DNA of 37,399 nt from an uncultured Dongia sp. Lineage in GTDB: Bacteria > Pseudomonadota > Alphaproteobacteria > Dongiales > Dongiaceae. Both the position numbers and the translations under genes were made by a program. Positions 8,726 through 17,243 of this stretch are shown in pieces; the first letter of the stretch is position 1; each line of letters starts with the position of its first letter. Location: the NCBI RefSeq assembly GCF_936916975.1, contig NZ_CAKZGO010000036.1, positions 1-37,399 of the forward strand, read 5' to 3'. Below the pieces are notes generated by a model. That model was given only the letters and a program-made list of their open reading frames with translations. It did not search any database and was not told where the DNA came from.

Positions 8726-11036
8726 ATTGCTCTCGATATTTCTTGACGATGCGAAGGGCGACGATGTTGAGGATCAGCGTGATGATGAAGAGCAGGAGGC
8801 CAAGGGCGAAGGCAGCCAGTGTCTTCGGGCTGTCGAATTCCTGATCGCCCACCAGCAGGGTCACAATCTGCACCGTCACCGTGGTGACCGCTTCCAGCGG
8901 GTTGGCGGTGAGGTTGGCGGTGAGGCCCGCCGCCATCACCACGATCATGGTTTCGCCGATGGCACGGCTGACCGCGAGGAGCACACCGCCCATGATGCCG
9001 GGGAGGGCTGCCGGCACGACGACCTGGCGAATGGTTTCCGATTTGGTGGCGCCCAAGGCATAGGCACCATCGCGCATCGCCTGCGGCACCGCGTTCATCA
9101 CATCATCGGAGAGCGACGAGATGAAGGGAATGATCATGACGCCCATCACGAGGCCAGCGGCCAGCGCCGATTCGGACGCGACATCGAGACCGATACTGGC
9201 GCCGAAGCCGCGAATGAGCGGCGCCACGGTCAAGGCGGCGAAGAAGCCGTAGACCACGGTCGGGATGCCGGCCAGGATTTCGATGAGGGGCTTCGCCCAG
9301 GCACGTGTGGCGCGGCTGGCATAGTCGGAGAGGTAGATTGCCGACATGAGGCCGACCGGAACCGCCACCACCATGGCAATGACCGTGATGAGCAAGGTGC
9401 CGGCAAAGACCGGGACCGCGCCGAAGGCGCCGGACTGGCCGACCTGATCGGCACGGATAGCCATCTGGGGCGACCATTGCAGGCCGAACAGAAACTCGAA
9501 CACCGAGACCTGGGCGAAGAAGCGCATCGCCTCGAACACCAGCGACAGCACAATGCCGACCGTGGTCAGGATCGAGAGCAGCGAGCAGACGATCAGCAGC
9601 ACCATGGTGGCGCGTTCGACCGCATTGCGGGCGCGGAAATTGGCGCTGACATGGCGCTGCGCCCAGGCCAGGCCGAGGGCGGCAACACCGAGGGTCGATG
9701 CCGCGATGGCTGCCCAGATGACGTCATGGCCGGTCCGGCTGTCGCCCGGCAAATAATGCGCAGCGACGGCACCCAGGACAAGCGCCACGGCACCCGGCAG
9801 GAAAGCGCCGAGGCCGACGAAGATCCCGTGATAGCCGGGCAGCGAATGCAGCTGGCGTGTCGCCCCCCGCACGCTGGCAAAGGCGCGGCGACGGCCAAGC
9901 TGGAAACCGACCGAGCTGAGCAGCAGCAGCAGGCCGGCGGCAATCCAGGGCAGCAGGGCCGAGGTCGCACCGAGATCGATGCCGGCCCCTAACGTGCTGG
10001 CAACCGGCAAGGCAGCGAGGACGGCGGCTTTCACCGTCGCATGCTCCGTCTCCGGCATCGGCACCATGCCCTTATCAGCAAGGTAGCCCTGCGGACCGGA
10101 CGCTTTTTCGCTCATGAACTCTGCGACGAATTCGGCGAGGCCCGGCACGATCGCACGGTGCTGTTTCTTGACATAGAGGTAGAGCTTGCGCGCCACCTCA
10201 TAGCTGCCGTTGATGATGTTGTCTTCGGAGGGCGCCACACCGTCCATGACGCTGCCCTGCAGCTTGTCGCGGTTGTCGGCGAGGAACGAATAGCCGAGCA
10301 CGCCGAAAGCATCCGGATTGCCGGCAAGCTTCTGGACGATGAGGTTGTCGTTCTCACCGGCATCGATATAGGCGCCGTCTTCGCGCAGCGTCTGGCACTT
10401 GGCCTTGCGCGTCTTGTCATCCGTGATGGCCGTGATTTCCGGGAAGACGTGACAGGCCTTCTCCATCACCAGTTCCAGGAACGCATCACGCGTGCCAGAG
10501 GTGGGCGGCGGGCCAAGCACTTCGATCTTCTGCGCCGGCAAGCTGGGGTCGATTTCCGACCAGAATTGATAGGGGTTGGCGAGCAGGACGCCGTTGACCG
10601 GGACTTCCTTGGCCAGCGCCAGATAGAGCGCCCGCACGGTCAGCGCCCGTGCCGGCGCACTGCTGGCGGAGGCCAGCACGATACCGTCATAGCCGATCTC
10701 GACCTCGACGATGTCGCTGACGCCGTTCTTCTGGCAATCGGCGACCTCGCCTTCCTTGATCGGGCGCGAGGCATTGGCGATATCGGGGAAGCCTTCACCC
10801 ACACCGCTGCAGAACAGCTTCAACCCGCCGCCGGTGCCGGTCGATTCCACCACCGGGGCCTTGAAGCCCATCTGGCCGAAATGCTCAGCCACGGCGGTTG
10901 CAAACGGATAGACCGTGGAGGATCCCACGATATGGAGCTGGTCGCGCGCTGCGGCTGCACTGGGCAGCAGATTGGCGAAGAGCAGGCCAAGACCCAGAAG
11001 CGTCGAAATCCCCAGGAAGCCGCGTTGGCGAGGCAT
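8718..11036 (-). CDS. pstC: PstS-PstC fusion: phosphate-binding protein joined to permease
   Basis: One uninterrupted 772-codon frame encodes two subunits that are normally separate. Residues 1-30 form a signal peptide (LPSAAAA). Residues ~33-340 are a PstS-type phosphate-binding domain with the ligand motifs GSSTVYP (38-44), STGTGGG (65-71) and TSGTR (179-183). After a ~20-residue linker comes a membrane helix (~361-380) followed by GRRR, placing the N-terminal side in the periplasm. PstC-like helices and the permease domain fill 400-772, with the EAA loop DGAYALGATKSETIRQVVVP at about 656-675. The topology is self-consistent: the binding domain would be tethered next to its channel. No separate pstS is in the window. 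A candidate Pho box precedes the ATG. Confidence 0.92.
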   Translation of the reverse strand: MPRQRGFLGISTLLGLGLLFANLLPSAAAARDQLHIVGSSTVYPFATAVAEHFGQMGFKAPVVESTGTGGGLKLFCSGVGEGFPDIANASRPIKEGEVADCQKNGVSDIVEVEIGYDGIVLASASSAPARALTVRALYLALAKEVPVNGVLLANPYQFWSEIDPSLPAQKIEVLGPPPTSGTRDAFLELVMEKACHVFPEITAITDDKTRKAKCQTLREDGAYIDAGENDNLIVQKLAGNPDAFGVLGYSFLADNRDKLQGSVMDGVAPSEDNIINGSYEVARKLYLYVKKQHRAIVPGLAEFVAEFMSEKASGPQGYLADKGMVPMPETEHATVKAAVLAALPVASTLGAGIDLGATSALLPWIAAGLLLLLSSVGFQLGRRRAFASVRGATRQLHSLPGYHGIFVGLGAFLPGAVALVLGAVAAHYLPGDSRTGHDVIWAAIAASTLGVAALGLAWAQRHVSANFRARNAVERATMVLLIVCSLLSILTTVGIVLSLVFEAMRFFAQVSVFEFLFGLQWSPQMAIRADQVGQSGAFGAVPVFAGTLLITVIAMVVAVPVGLMSAIYLSDYASRATRAWAKPLIEILAGIPTVVYGFFAALTVAPLIRGFGASIGLDVASESALAAGLVMGVMIIPFISSLSDDVMNAVPQAMRDGAYALGATKSETIRQVVVPAALPGIMGGVLLAVSRAIGETMIVVMAAGLTANLTANPLEAVTTVTVQIVTLLVGDQEFDSPKTLAAFALGLLLFIITLILNIVALRIVKKYREQYE

Positions 11037-11072
11037 GATAAAACTCTTTCCCTTGTCGTCGCCGGGCTGAGT

Positions 11073-11090
11073 ACGACACTAATGTTACAG
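11073..11090 (-). promoter_or_regulatory. Candidate Pho box upstream of the pst operon
   Basis: On the minus strand the sequence CTGTAAC-ATTA-GTGTCGT resembles two PhoB-binding heptamers (CTGTCAT-like, allowing CTGTAAC) separated by four A/T bases, the standard Pho box layout. It ends about 37 bases upstream of the pstS-pstC start codon and lies in the 168-base gap shared with the divergent HIT gene. The second heptamer is imperfect. Position before a pst operon whose last gene is phoB makes autoregulation plausible. Confidence 0.45.
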
Positions 11091-11204
11091 CTTGATGAAC
11101 CCCCAAAAAGGACGATCTGACAAGGGCTTAGAATCGAACGGCCTTGACGAAGGGCGCTGGAATCGGCCAGTTTCGCCCCTTCGCAGCAGATTTCAGGGTG
11201 CGCC

Positions 11205-11564
11205 ATGGCCTATGACACCAACAACATCTTCGCCAAGATCCTGCGCGGCGAGATCCCCTGCGACAAGGTCTATGAGGACGACCATGTCCTGGCCTTCCGC
11301 GACATCCGCCCCCACGCCAAAGTGCATGTCCTTCTCATCCCCAAGGGCGCCTATGTCTCCCTGGAGGATTTTGCGGGCAAGGCATCGGAGGCCGAGATCG
11401 TCGCCTTCCACCGCGCCATCCCCAGGATCAGCGAAAAGGTCGGCATTGCCGTCACCGGCTACCGCGCCATCGCCAATAGCGGCGCCGACAGCCACCAGGA
11501 GGTGCCGCACTACCACCTGCATTTGCTGGGCGGACAGAGGCTGGGGCCGTTGCTGAGTTTGTGA
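11205..11564 (+). CDS. HIT family (histidine triad) nucleotide-binding protein
   Basis: This 119-residue protein has the histidine-triad motif H102-Y-H104-L-H106-L-L-G-G near its C-terminus and the N-terminal IFAKILRGEIP signature of the HINT branch. HINT proteins are small cytoplasmic purine phosphoramidases and AMP-lysine hydrolases. Length is typical. The ATG at 11205 is the first start of the frame in good context. The gene is divergent from the pst operon and upstream of a GST-like gene in the same direction. Function beyond nucleotide hydrolysis cannot be inferred. Confidence 0.94.
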   Translation: MAYDTNNIFAKILRGEIPCDKVYEDDHVLAFRDIRPHAKVHVLLIPKGAYVSLEDFAGKASEAEIVAFHRAIPRISEKVGIAVTGYRAIANSGADSHQEVPHYHLHLLGGQRLGPLLSL

Positions 11565-11673
11565 GTTGGCCGACCTGTGACGCCCGCTCACAACTGCTGC
11601 AACATTTCGTCAGTTGTGGGAATCGGCTGCAGCCGTCATGAACGGCGCATCTCATCGATCAGGAGCTGCCGCC

Positions 11674-12276
11674 ATGCTGACCCTTTACGACAGTGCGATT
11701 TCCGGCAACGCCTATAAGGTCCGCCTGCTGCTCAGCCATCTCGGGCTCCCCTGCCAGCGCATCGAGATGAATGTCGATGACGGCTCCACCCGCACGCCGG
11801 ATTTCCTCAAGGTGAACCGCAACGGCAAGGTGCCGGCCATTGTGCTGGAGGACGGAACGGCGCTCTCCGAATCCGATGCGATCCTCTATTACTTTGCGGA
11901 AGGCACGCCGTACTGGCCGGCGGCGAAGCTCGACCGCGCCCGAGTACTCCAATGGATGTTCTTCGAGCAGTACAACCACGAGCCGACCATCGCCGTGGTG
12001 CGGCATTGGGTGGCGCATCTGGGCAAGACACCCGCGAACGAGCCGGCCTTGCCGGGCAAGATCGCTGCCGGCTACCGCGCGCTCGATGTGATGGAAGACC
12101 ATCTCGCCCGCCACAGCTTCTTCGTGGCTGAGCGCTACGGCATCGCCGACATCGCGCTCTATGCCTACACCCATGTGGCGCATGAAGGCGATTTTGATCT
12201 CGGCCGCTATCCCGCCATCACGGCCTGGCTCGGGCGTGTCGCGTCGCAGCCAGGCCATATCCGCATCACGGACTGA
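11674..12276 (+). CDS. Glutathione S-transferase family protein
   Basis: The 200-residue protein has an N-terminal thioredoxin-fold GST domain (about residues 1-78). It contains the conserved cis-proline region (GKVPAIVLEDG) and the glutathione-contacting E-S pair (LSESDAIL). An all-helical C-terminal domain (about 85-195) contains the YGIADIALYAY segment with the N-capping/hydrophobic-staple aspartate. It probably acts in the cytoplasm on an electrophilic substrate, with Ser or another residue near S10 as catalytic residue; this is uncertain. ATG 11674 was chosen because AGGAG precedes it at 11661 and the family fold begins there. A frame extension from 11614 lacks support. It converges on the lipoprotein pair with four bases between stops. 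Confidence 0.9.
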   Translation: MLTLYDSAISGNAYKVRLLLSHLGLPCQRIEMNVDDGSTRTPDFLKVNRNGKVPAIVLEDGTALSESDAILYYFAEGTPYWPAAKLDRARVLQWMFFEQYNHEPTIAVVRHWVAHLGKTPANEPALPGKIAAGYRALDVMEDHLARHSFFVAERYGIADIALYAYTHVAHEGDFDLGRYPAITAWLGRVASQPGHIRITD

Positions 12277-12280
12277 GCCA

Positions 12281-12640
12281 TCAATCGACGATCTCGTAAT
12301 CCACCTGGATGGTGGTGCCCTGGGCGAAGACCAGGCATTTGACGCCGGCCTTTTCGCACAACTCAATGGCACCTTGCGTGAAGCTGCCGGGCCGGCAGCG
12401 ATCGGCGGGGCAATAGGAATAGCCCGAGCCGGTGCCGGTTTCGGTCACCACGAAGGCGCCGCCACCACGGCCGAGCTTCAGCTTATAGGCTTCGTAATCC
12501 TGCCAGACATTGCGCGTGATCTGCAGCTTTTCATCCGGGCCGAGATCGATCCGGCCCATCTGCGGCTGGCAGGCGGCGAGCAAGCTGCCGCCCATGACAA
12601 AGACACATAGAAGAAGCAATATGGTACGTGGCCGGGACAT
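12281..12640 (-). CDS. Small predicted lipoprotein (paralogue 1)
   Basis: This 119-residue protein starts with a classic lipoprotein signal: a basic N-terminus, a hydrophobic stretch and a lipobox LLAAC at residues 20-24, so it should be lipidated at Cys24 and anchored in a membrane. The mature part contains QPQMGRIDLGPDE right after the lipid anchor and four more cysteines that could pair. I do not recognise a characterised family. It is 9 bases downstream of a paralogue (12650-13006) sharing the post-lipobox segment, similar spacing of the later cysteines (SYCPA / TYCRA, KCLVFAQ / KCIVFAK) and the VDY ending. Function is unknown. Confidence 0.8.
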   Translation of the reverse strand: MSRPRTILLLLCVFVMGGSLLAACQPQMGRIDLGPDEKLQITRNVWQDYEAYKLKLGRGGGAFVVTETGTGSGYSYCPADRCRPGSFTQGAIELCEKAGVKCLVFAQGTTIQVDYEIVD

Positions 12641-12649
12641 GCAGAAATC

Positions 12650-13006
12650 CTATGGTGCGATGGAATAGTCGACAACGATCTCGTCATCCTTGGCGAAGAC
12701 GATGCATTTCTGCCCGTCCGACGCGCAATCCTTGACCGCCTCCGCCGAGTAGTTGATGTAGGAGAAGCAGGCCTGCGCTGCGCGGCAATAGGTGTAAGCG
12801 GCGTAATAGCCATCTTCCGATACGGCAAAGGCGCCGCGGCTGCCGCCACTGATCACCTGCAGGTATTTTTGATAATAATCCCAGGTGCCGCGCGAGATGA
12901 TGAACTTCTCATCCGCGTTAAGACTGACGCGCCCAGTCTGCGGCTGGCACCCGGCCATGATGATAAGCGACAGCGCGGCCAGAACCGGCTTGGTAATCTT
13001 CAGCAA
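12650..13006 (-). CDS. Small predicted lipoprotein (paralogue 2)
   Basis: The 118-residue product has a lipoprotein signal peptide with lipobox IMAGC (residues 16-20), followed at once by QPQTGRVSLNADE, which parallels the next gene. The C-terminal half shares the conserved KCIVFAKDDEIVVDY block with that neighbour. The only start codon upstream of the signal peptide in this frame is TTG at 13006; an in-frame TAA lies just before it, so a TTG start is required. The two genes look like a tandem duplication and probably form a short operon. No known domain is recognised. An envelope-associated role is inferred only from the lipobox. Confidence 0.78.
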   Translation of the reverse strand: MLKITKPVLAALSLIIMAGCQPQTGRVSLNADEKFIISRGTWDYYQKYLQVISGGSRGAFAVSEDGYYAAYTYCRAAQACFSYINYSAEAVKDCASDGQKCIVFAKDDEIVVDYSIAP

Positions 13007-13083
13007 CAGCGCACCCCATTAGTTTACCTACCCGGGGCATGCTCGCATATTCCGATTGGCGCGCCAAGTGTTGCTGGATTGCC

Positions 13084-14268
13084 TCAGCGATAAGGATCGG
13101 CCGCGTCACGCAAGCCGTCGCCGAGGAAGTTGAAGGCGAGCACCACCACGATAACGGGGAGGATCGGCAGCATCAGCCACGGATAGAGCGCCACCACGTT
13201 GATGTTCTGCGCCTCATTCAACAGCACACCCCATGACGTGATCGGCGGCCGGATGCCAAGGCCGAGGAAAGAGAGCGCGGTCTCACCGAGGATCATGCCG
13301 GGAATGGCCAGGGTCGCCGAGGCGATGAGATGGCTCATGAAACTCGGCATCAGATGACGGAAGATGATGCGGCCGGGCGAGGCGCCCATCAATTGCGCGG
13401 CGACGCAGAAATCCTCCTCGCGCAAGGAGAGGAGTCGCGAGCGCACCGCGCGCGCAAGGCCCGTCCAGTCGATGAGGCCCAGGATGATGGTGATGCCGAA
13501 ATAGACCAGCATCGGCGACCAGGTGACCGGCAGGATTGCGGCCAAAGCCAGCCACAGCGGCAGATGCGGGATCGAGCGCAACACCTCAATCGCCCGCTGC
13601 AGCAGATCGTCGACCCAGCCGCCGTAATAGCCGGCAAGACCACCCAGGGTGATGCCGAGGATGAAGCTTACCGACACACCGATGAGGCCGATGGTGAGCG
13701 AGATGCGCATGCCGTAGAGGATGCGCGAGAGCATGTCGCGGCCGAGGCGGTCGGAGCCCAGCAGGAACAGCGGCGTGTCATTGTCCGGCGGGCAGAAGAG
13801 ATGCACATTGCCTTCGACAAGGCCCCAGAATTTGTAGGTGTCGCCCTCGCAGAAGAAGCGGATCGGCCGCGGGTCGATCACGTTCTCGGTATAGACGCGC
13901 TGCAAATTCTCCATGTCGAGCTTGTAATCGAGCGCATAGACGAACGGCCCGATGAACTCGCCCTGATGCCTCCAATGCACTTCCTGCGGCGGAGCATAGA
14001 TATAGTCGACATTGCGCGCGTGCTGGCCATAGGGCGCCAGGAATTCGACCACCAGGATCGCCGCATACATGAGCGCCAGCACCAGACCGGCCGCGACCGC
14101 AACGCGGTGCCGGCGGAAGCGCAGCCACATCATGCGCCATTGCGACGCCATGTAGATCTTCTCGAGCTCGGGGCTCACCTTGTCGACGGCATAGGGGTCG
14201 AACGGCGCCTGGCTGACGAAATGCGTCATCGGCGAACCGTGCGGCACGTGGGTGCGAACGTCGGTCAT
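13084..14268 (-). CDS. Peptide-type ABC transporter permease (OppC/DppC/YejE-like)
   Basis: This 394-residue inner-membrane permease has an N-terminal cytoplasmic segment and a first helix at about 55-75. A long periplasmic loop (about 80-175) follows, with FLLGSDRLGRDMLSRILYG, the hallmark of the OppC branch. The permease domain holds four to five helices and the ATPase-docking loop CVAAQLMGASPGRIIFRHLMP. It should pair with the OppB-like protein encoded directly upstream; the genes overlap by 4 bases (ATGA). It is the last gene of an importer operon also containing a fused ATPase and a binding protein. Family substrates are oligopeptides, but related systems carry other solutes, so the cargo is undetermined. 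Confidence 0.93.
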   Translation of the reverse strand: MTDVRTHVPHGSPMTHFVSQAPFDPYAVDKVSPELEKIYMASQWRMMWLRFRRHRVAVAAGLVLALMYAAILVVEFLAPYGQHARNVDYIYAPPQEVHWRHQGEFIGPFVYALDYKLDMENLQRVYTENVIDPRPIRFFCEGDTYKFWGLVEGNVHLFCPPDNDTPLFLLGSDRLGRDMLSRILYGMRISLTIGLIGVSVSFILGITLGGLAGYYGGWVDDLLQRAIEVLRSIPHLPLWLALAAILPVTWSPMLVYFGITIILGLIDWTGLARAVRSRLLSLREEDFCVAAQLMGASPGRIIFRHLMPSFMSHLIASATLAIPGMILGETALSFLGLGIRPPITSWGVLLNEAQNINVVALYPWLMLPILPVIVVVLAFNFLGDGLRDAADPYR

Positions 14269-15296
14269 TTTTCCGCTCCCGCACCGAGACGAATGCGTGG
14301 ATCAAGCAGCGCCAGCAACACGTCGGAGATGAAGATGCCGATGACGGTGAGGAACGCCATGAACATCAGGAACGAACCGGCGAGATACATGTCCTGCGAG
14401 CGCAAGGCTGCGAGCAGCATCGGCCCGGTAATGGGCAACGACATCACGACCGAAACGATGACCGAGCCCGAAATAAGTTCCGGCAGCAGCGAGCCGATAT
14501 CGGCAATGAACGGGTTGAGCGAGATGCGCAGCGGATAACGCAGCAGCAGCGTCATGGGCGCAAGCCCTTTGGCGCGCCCGGTCGTGACATATTGCTTGTT
14601 GAGCTCATCCAGCAGATTGGCGCGCAGGCGCCGGATCATGCCGGCGGTGCCTGGCAGGCCGATCACCAGGACCGGAATCCACATATGCTCGAAGACGCTC
14701 ATCACCTTGGCCAGCGACCAGGGTTGGCCGACATATTCCGGTTCCATCATGCCGCCGATCGATGTCCCGAACCAGATATTGGCGAAATAGAGCATCACCA
14801 GGGCGATGAGGAAGCTGGGTGTGGCAAGGCCGATATAGCCGAGGAAAGTGAAAACATAGTCGAACAGTGAATACTGATGCGTCGCCGAATAGACCGCGAT
14901 CGGGAACGACACGACCCACACGAACAGGATCGATGCCAAGGAGATGATCACGGTCAGCGTCAATCGGTCGCCGACAACTTCCGAGACCGGCAGATTGTGC
15001 TCGAAGGAATAGCCGAGATCGCCGAACAGAAGTCCGCCGCTTTTATACTCCAGCCCATCCCAGCGGCCGAACATCCAATGCAGGTATTGGATATGCACCG
15101 GCTCGTCGAGGCCATAGGTCTTGCGCAGGAACTCCATCTTGTCCTGGTCCATGTTCTCGCCGCGCGCCTGCATCTCGGCCATCATGGTCTCGAGGAAATC
15201 GCCCGGCGGCGCCTGGATGATGGTGAAGACCAGCATGCTGATAACCAGCAGTGTCGGGATCATGACCAGCACGCGCTGAATGAGATAGCGAAGCAT
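14265..15296 (-). CDS. Peptide-type ABC transporter permease (OppB/DppB/YejB-like)
   Basis: This 343-residue permease begins with MLRYLIQRVLVMIPTLLVIS, the typical OppB/DppB first helix. The periplasmic loop (LRKTYGLDEP, then a GDLGYSF segment) is also characteristic. Five further helices and the docking loop YVTTGRAKGLAPMTLLLRYPLR follow. It forms the transmembrane channel with the downstream OppC-like subunit, whose start overlaps this gene's stop. The binding-protein gene ends 12 bases upstream, and AGGA lies just before the ATG at 15296. The family call is secure and substrate specificity unknown. Confidence 0.94.
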   Translation of the reverse strand: MLRYLIQRVLVMIPTLLVISMLVFTIIQAPPGDFLETMMAEMQARGENMDQDKMEFLRKTYGLDEPVHIQYLHWMFGRWDGLEYKSGGLLFGDLGYSFEHNLPVSEVVGDRLTLTVIISLASILFVWVVSFPIAVYSATHQYSLFDYVFTFLGYIGLATPSFLIALVMLYFANIWFGTSIGGMMEPEYVGQPWSLAKVMSVFEHMWIPVLVIGLPGTAGMIRRLRANLLDELNKQYVTTGRAKGLAPMTLLLRYPLRISLNPFIADIGSLLPELISGSVIVSVVMSLPITGPMLLAALRSQDMYLAGSFLMFMAFLTVIGIFISDVLLALLDPRIRLGAGAEK

Positions 15297-15308
15297 ATGT
15301 GCTGGTTC

Positions 15309-17243
15309 CTATTGCAGCCGGCTCTCGACCGGGCTGAGTTCCTTGGCCGTGTCTTGCCAGAAGGTGTCGGGTTTGTAGAGACCGAAATGCGCGCCCGGTT
15401 CCCAGGACCAGATGCCCTTATCGGGGATGTTGTGCATGCCCTTGGCGACCACGACCGGCTGCGGGATGTTGGCGACCGTACCGATGCTGTAGACCTGCTC
15501 GGACCATAGCTGCAGCATATCGCCCCAGATCGCGGTACGCCCGGCGGTATCGGGTGACGCGCGCCAATCCATCAACAGGCCCTCGAGCTTCTTGGCTTCC
15601 GGCATGTCGATCTCCGTGCCGTTCATGCCGCCGGTCTCAAGATATTGCCCCCATTTCGGCCACATCAACTGCTGCTGCGTGAAGGGCGCGAATTCCTGCG
15701 GGCTCATATCGGCGGTGGGCAGGCCGTTATCGACACCGAAGAACACCGACATGATGCTGTCGCCGGCAAAGACGCGGTCGCGGAACACTTCGCGCTGCGA
15801 TGGCTTCACGAACATGTCGATGCCGATCTCGCGCCAGGTGTCCTTGATCAGTTCCAGGATGTCTGATTCCTCGGTCGATTCACCGGCCGTGTCGATGATG
15901 ATGGTCATGCGCCGGCCATCGGGCAGCAGTCGGAAGCCGTCATCATCGCGTGCCGTCAAGCCCATCTCGTCCAGCAGCCGATTGGCGGTCGAGGCGTCAT
16001 AACTCGACCAGGCCTTCTGGTAATGCGGCTTGAACAGCGGCGACAGCGCCTGGATCGTGTTGGCGCCTTCCTTGCCCAGGCCATAATAGATCGCCTGATT
16101 GATCTCGTGCCGGTCGATGCCGAGCGAGAGCGCGCGGCGGAAACGCACATCGCGGTTCACGGCGCGCCAGGCCTCGTCATTGCAGTTGAGATTAGGATAG
16201 AGCGCGAAGTTCGACCCGCGGCTGTCATCCCACAGATGCAAGCTGAAGCGCCCCTTCTTTTCCGCCTGCTTCAGGAAGGTGTAATTGTCGAAGCGGATAT
16301 AGCGCGCCTGCAGATCGGTTTCGCCGGCGCCGGCTTTCGCGGGAATGAGCTTGCTCTCTGTCACGTCGAACACGACCTGGTCGAGATAGGGCAGCTGCTG
16401 CCCCTGGGTATCCACGCGGTGGTAATAGGGGTTGCGCACGAAAACCAGCCGGTCCGCCGGCGGCTTGATCCGCAGCACCCAGGGATCGAGGGTGGGCAGT
16501 TTCGGATTGTCGTTGCGATAAAGATTGCCGCGCCGGTTGAGAAGCGCGCCCCAACTCGGCTGCCCGCTATCCTTGACGGCCGCTTCCAGTTCCGCGGCAT
16601 CGGCGTATTTGGCGTGGAACTTCTTCAGATATTTGGACGGTGCGTAGATATAAAGCGGCCCGGCCGCCGCCAGCGCCGGCAGGAATTCCGTGTTGGGCTT
16701 CTGCCAGCTGTAGCGGACGGTGGTATCGTCGATCACCTCGAATTTGGGTGCCTGCCCGTCGACCATCATGGTCTTGGGGGGACCGGCCGGCATCAACTCC
16801 GTATTGTTGGCCATGTCTTCCCACCAGAAACGGAAATCCTCGGTGGTGAAGGCCTTGCCATTGGACCATTTGTGGCCCTTACGCAGATGCAGCGTGAAGA
16901 TGCGCCCTTCCTCGACATCGAAGCTCTCGAGCAAATCGGGCACGATTTTGTAGTCGCGGTCGTAACCGACCAGCCTTGAATAGGAATAGGCGGTGAGGAT
17001 GCGGCTGTCTTTGGGGCTGGCCATCAGCATGCGCAATTCGCCGCCCTGATGCCCCAGATCGTTCATGCTGGCGACGGCCGGATTTTCCGGCAGGCGTTCC
17101 GTCACCGGCGGCAATTCCCCCGCCGCCTCGTCCTTGGCGAAATAGGCCGGACTGACATAGCTGCCGGCCTCGGCCGCGAATGCCGCGCTGGACGACAACA
17201 TCAACGTCGTGGCGACGAGCGCCTGAAGCAACATTCTCTTCAT
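15309..17243 (-). CDS. ABC transporter periplasmic substrate-binding protein, family 5 (peptide type)
   Basis: This 644-residue secreted protein has a signal peptide (residues ~1-23, ending AAFAAEA) and a family-5 solute-binding fold. Recognisable segments are DLLESFDVEEGRIFTLHLRKGHKWSNGKAFTTEDF near residue 105-140 and VRFRRALSLGIDRHEINQ in the second lobe. It is longer than the ~500-540 residues usual for this family, like the microcin-C/oligopeptide binding proteins of the YejA type. ATG 17243 overlaps the stop of the fused ATPase gene (ATGA) and opens directly into the signal peptide; an in-frame extension to 17510 has no such features and was rejected. It delivers substrate to the two permeases downstream. 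Confidence 0.93.
   Translation of the reverse strand: MKRMLLQALVATTLMLSSSAAFAAEAGSYVSPAYFAKDEAAGELPPVTERLPENPAVASMNDLGHQGGELRMLMASPKDSRILTAYSYSRLVGYDRDYKIVPDLLESFDVEEGRIFTLHLRKGHKWSNGKAFTTEDFRFWWEDMANNTELMPAGPPKTMMVDGQAPKFEVIDDTTVRYSWQKPNTEFLPALAAAGPLYIYAPSKYLKKFHAKYADAAELEAAVKDSGQPSWGALLNRRGNLYRNDNPKLPTLDPWVLRIKPPADRLVFVRNPYYHRVDTQGQQLPYLDQVVFDVTESKLIPAKAGAGETDLQARYIRFDNYTFLKQAEKKGRFSLHLWDDSRGSNFALYPNLNCNDEAWRAVNRDVRFRRALSLGIDRHEINQAIYYGLGKEGANTIQALSPLFKPHYQKAWSSYDASTANRLLDEMGLTARDDDGFRLLPDGRRMTIIIDTAGESTEESDILELIKDTWREIGIDMFVKPSQREVFRDRVFAGDSIMSVFFGVDNGLPTADMSPQEFAPFTQQQLMWPKWGQYLETGGMNGTEIDMPEAKKLEGLLMDWRASPDTAGRTAIWGDMLQLWSEQVYSIGTVANIPQPVVVAKGMHNIPDKGIWSWEPGAHFGLYKPDTFWQDTAKELSPVESRLQ

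Noticed and set aside
8691-9992. A 433-codon plus-strand frame across the pstS-pstC gene.
   Set aside because: The product is His/Asp/Gly/Arg-rich without any fold. It is an antisense shadow of a well-supported membrane-protein gene.
8718-11036. That the PstS-PstC fusion is a sequencing artefact joining two genes.
   Set aside because: Joining two separate genes would need loss of a stop without loss of frame. The linker, helix orientation and codon use are coherent across the junction. Read-level confirmation is still desirable.
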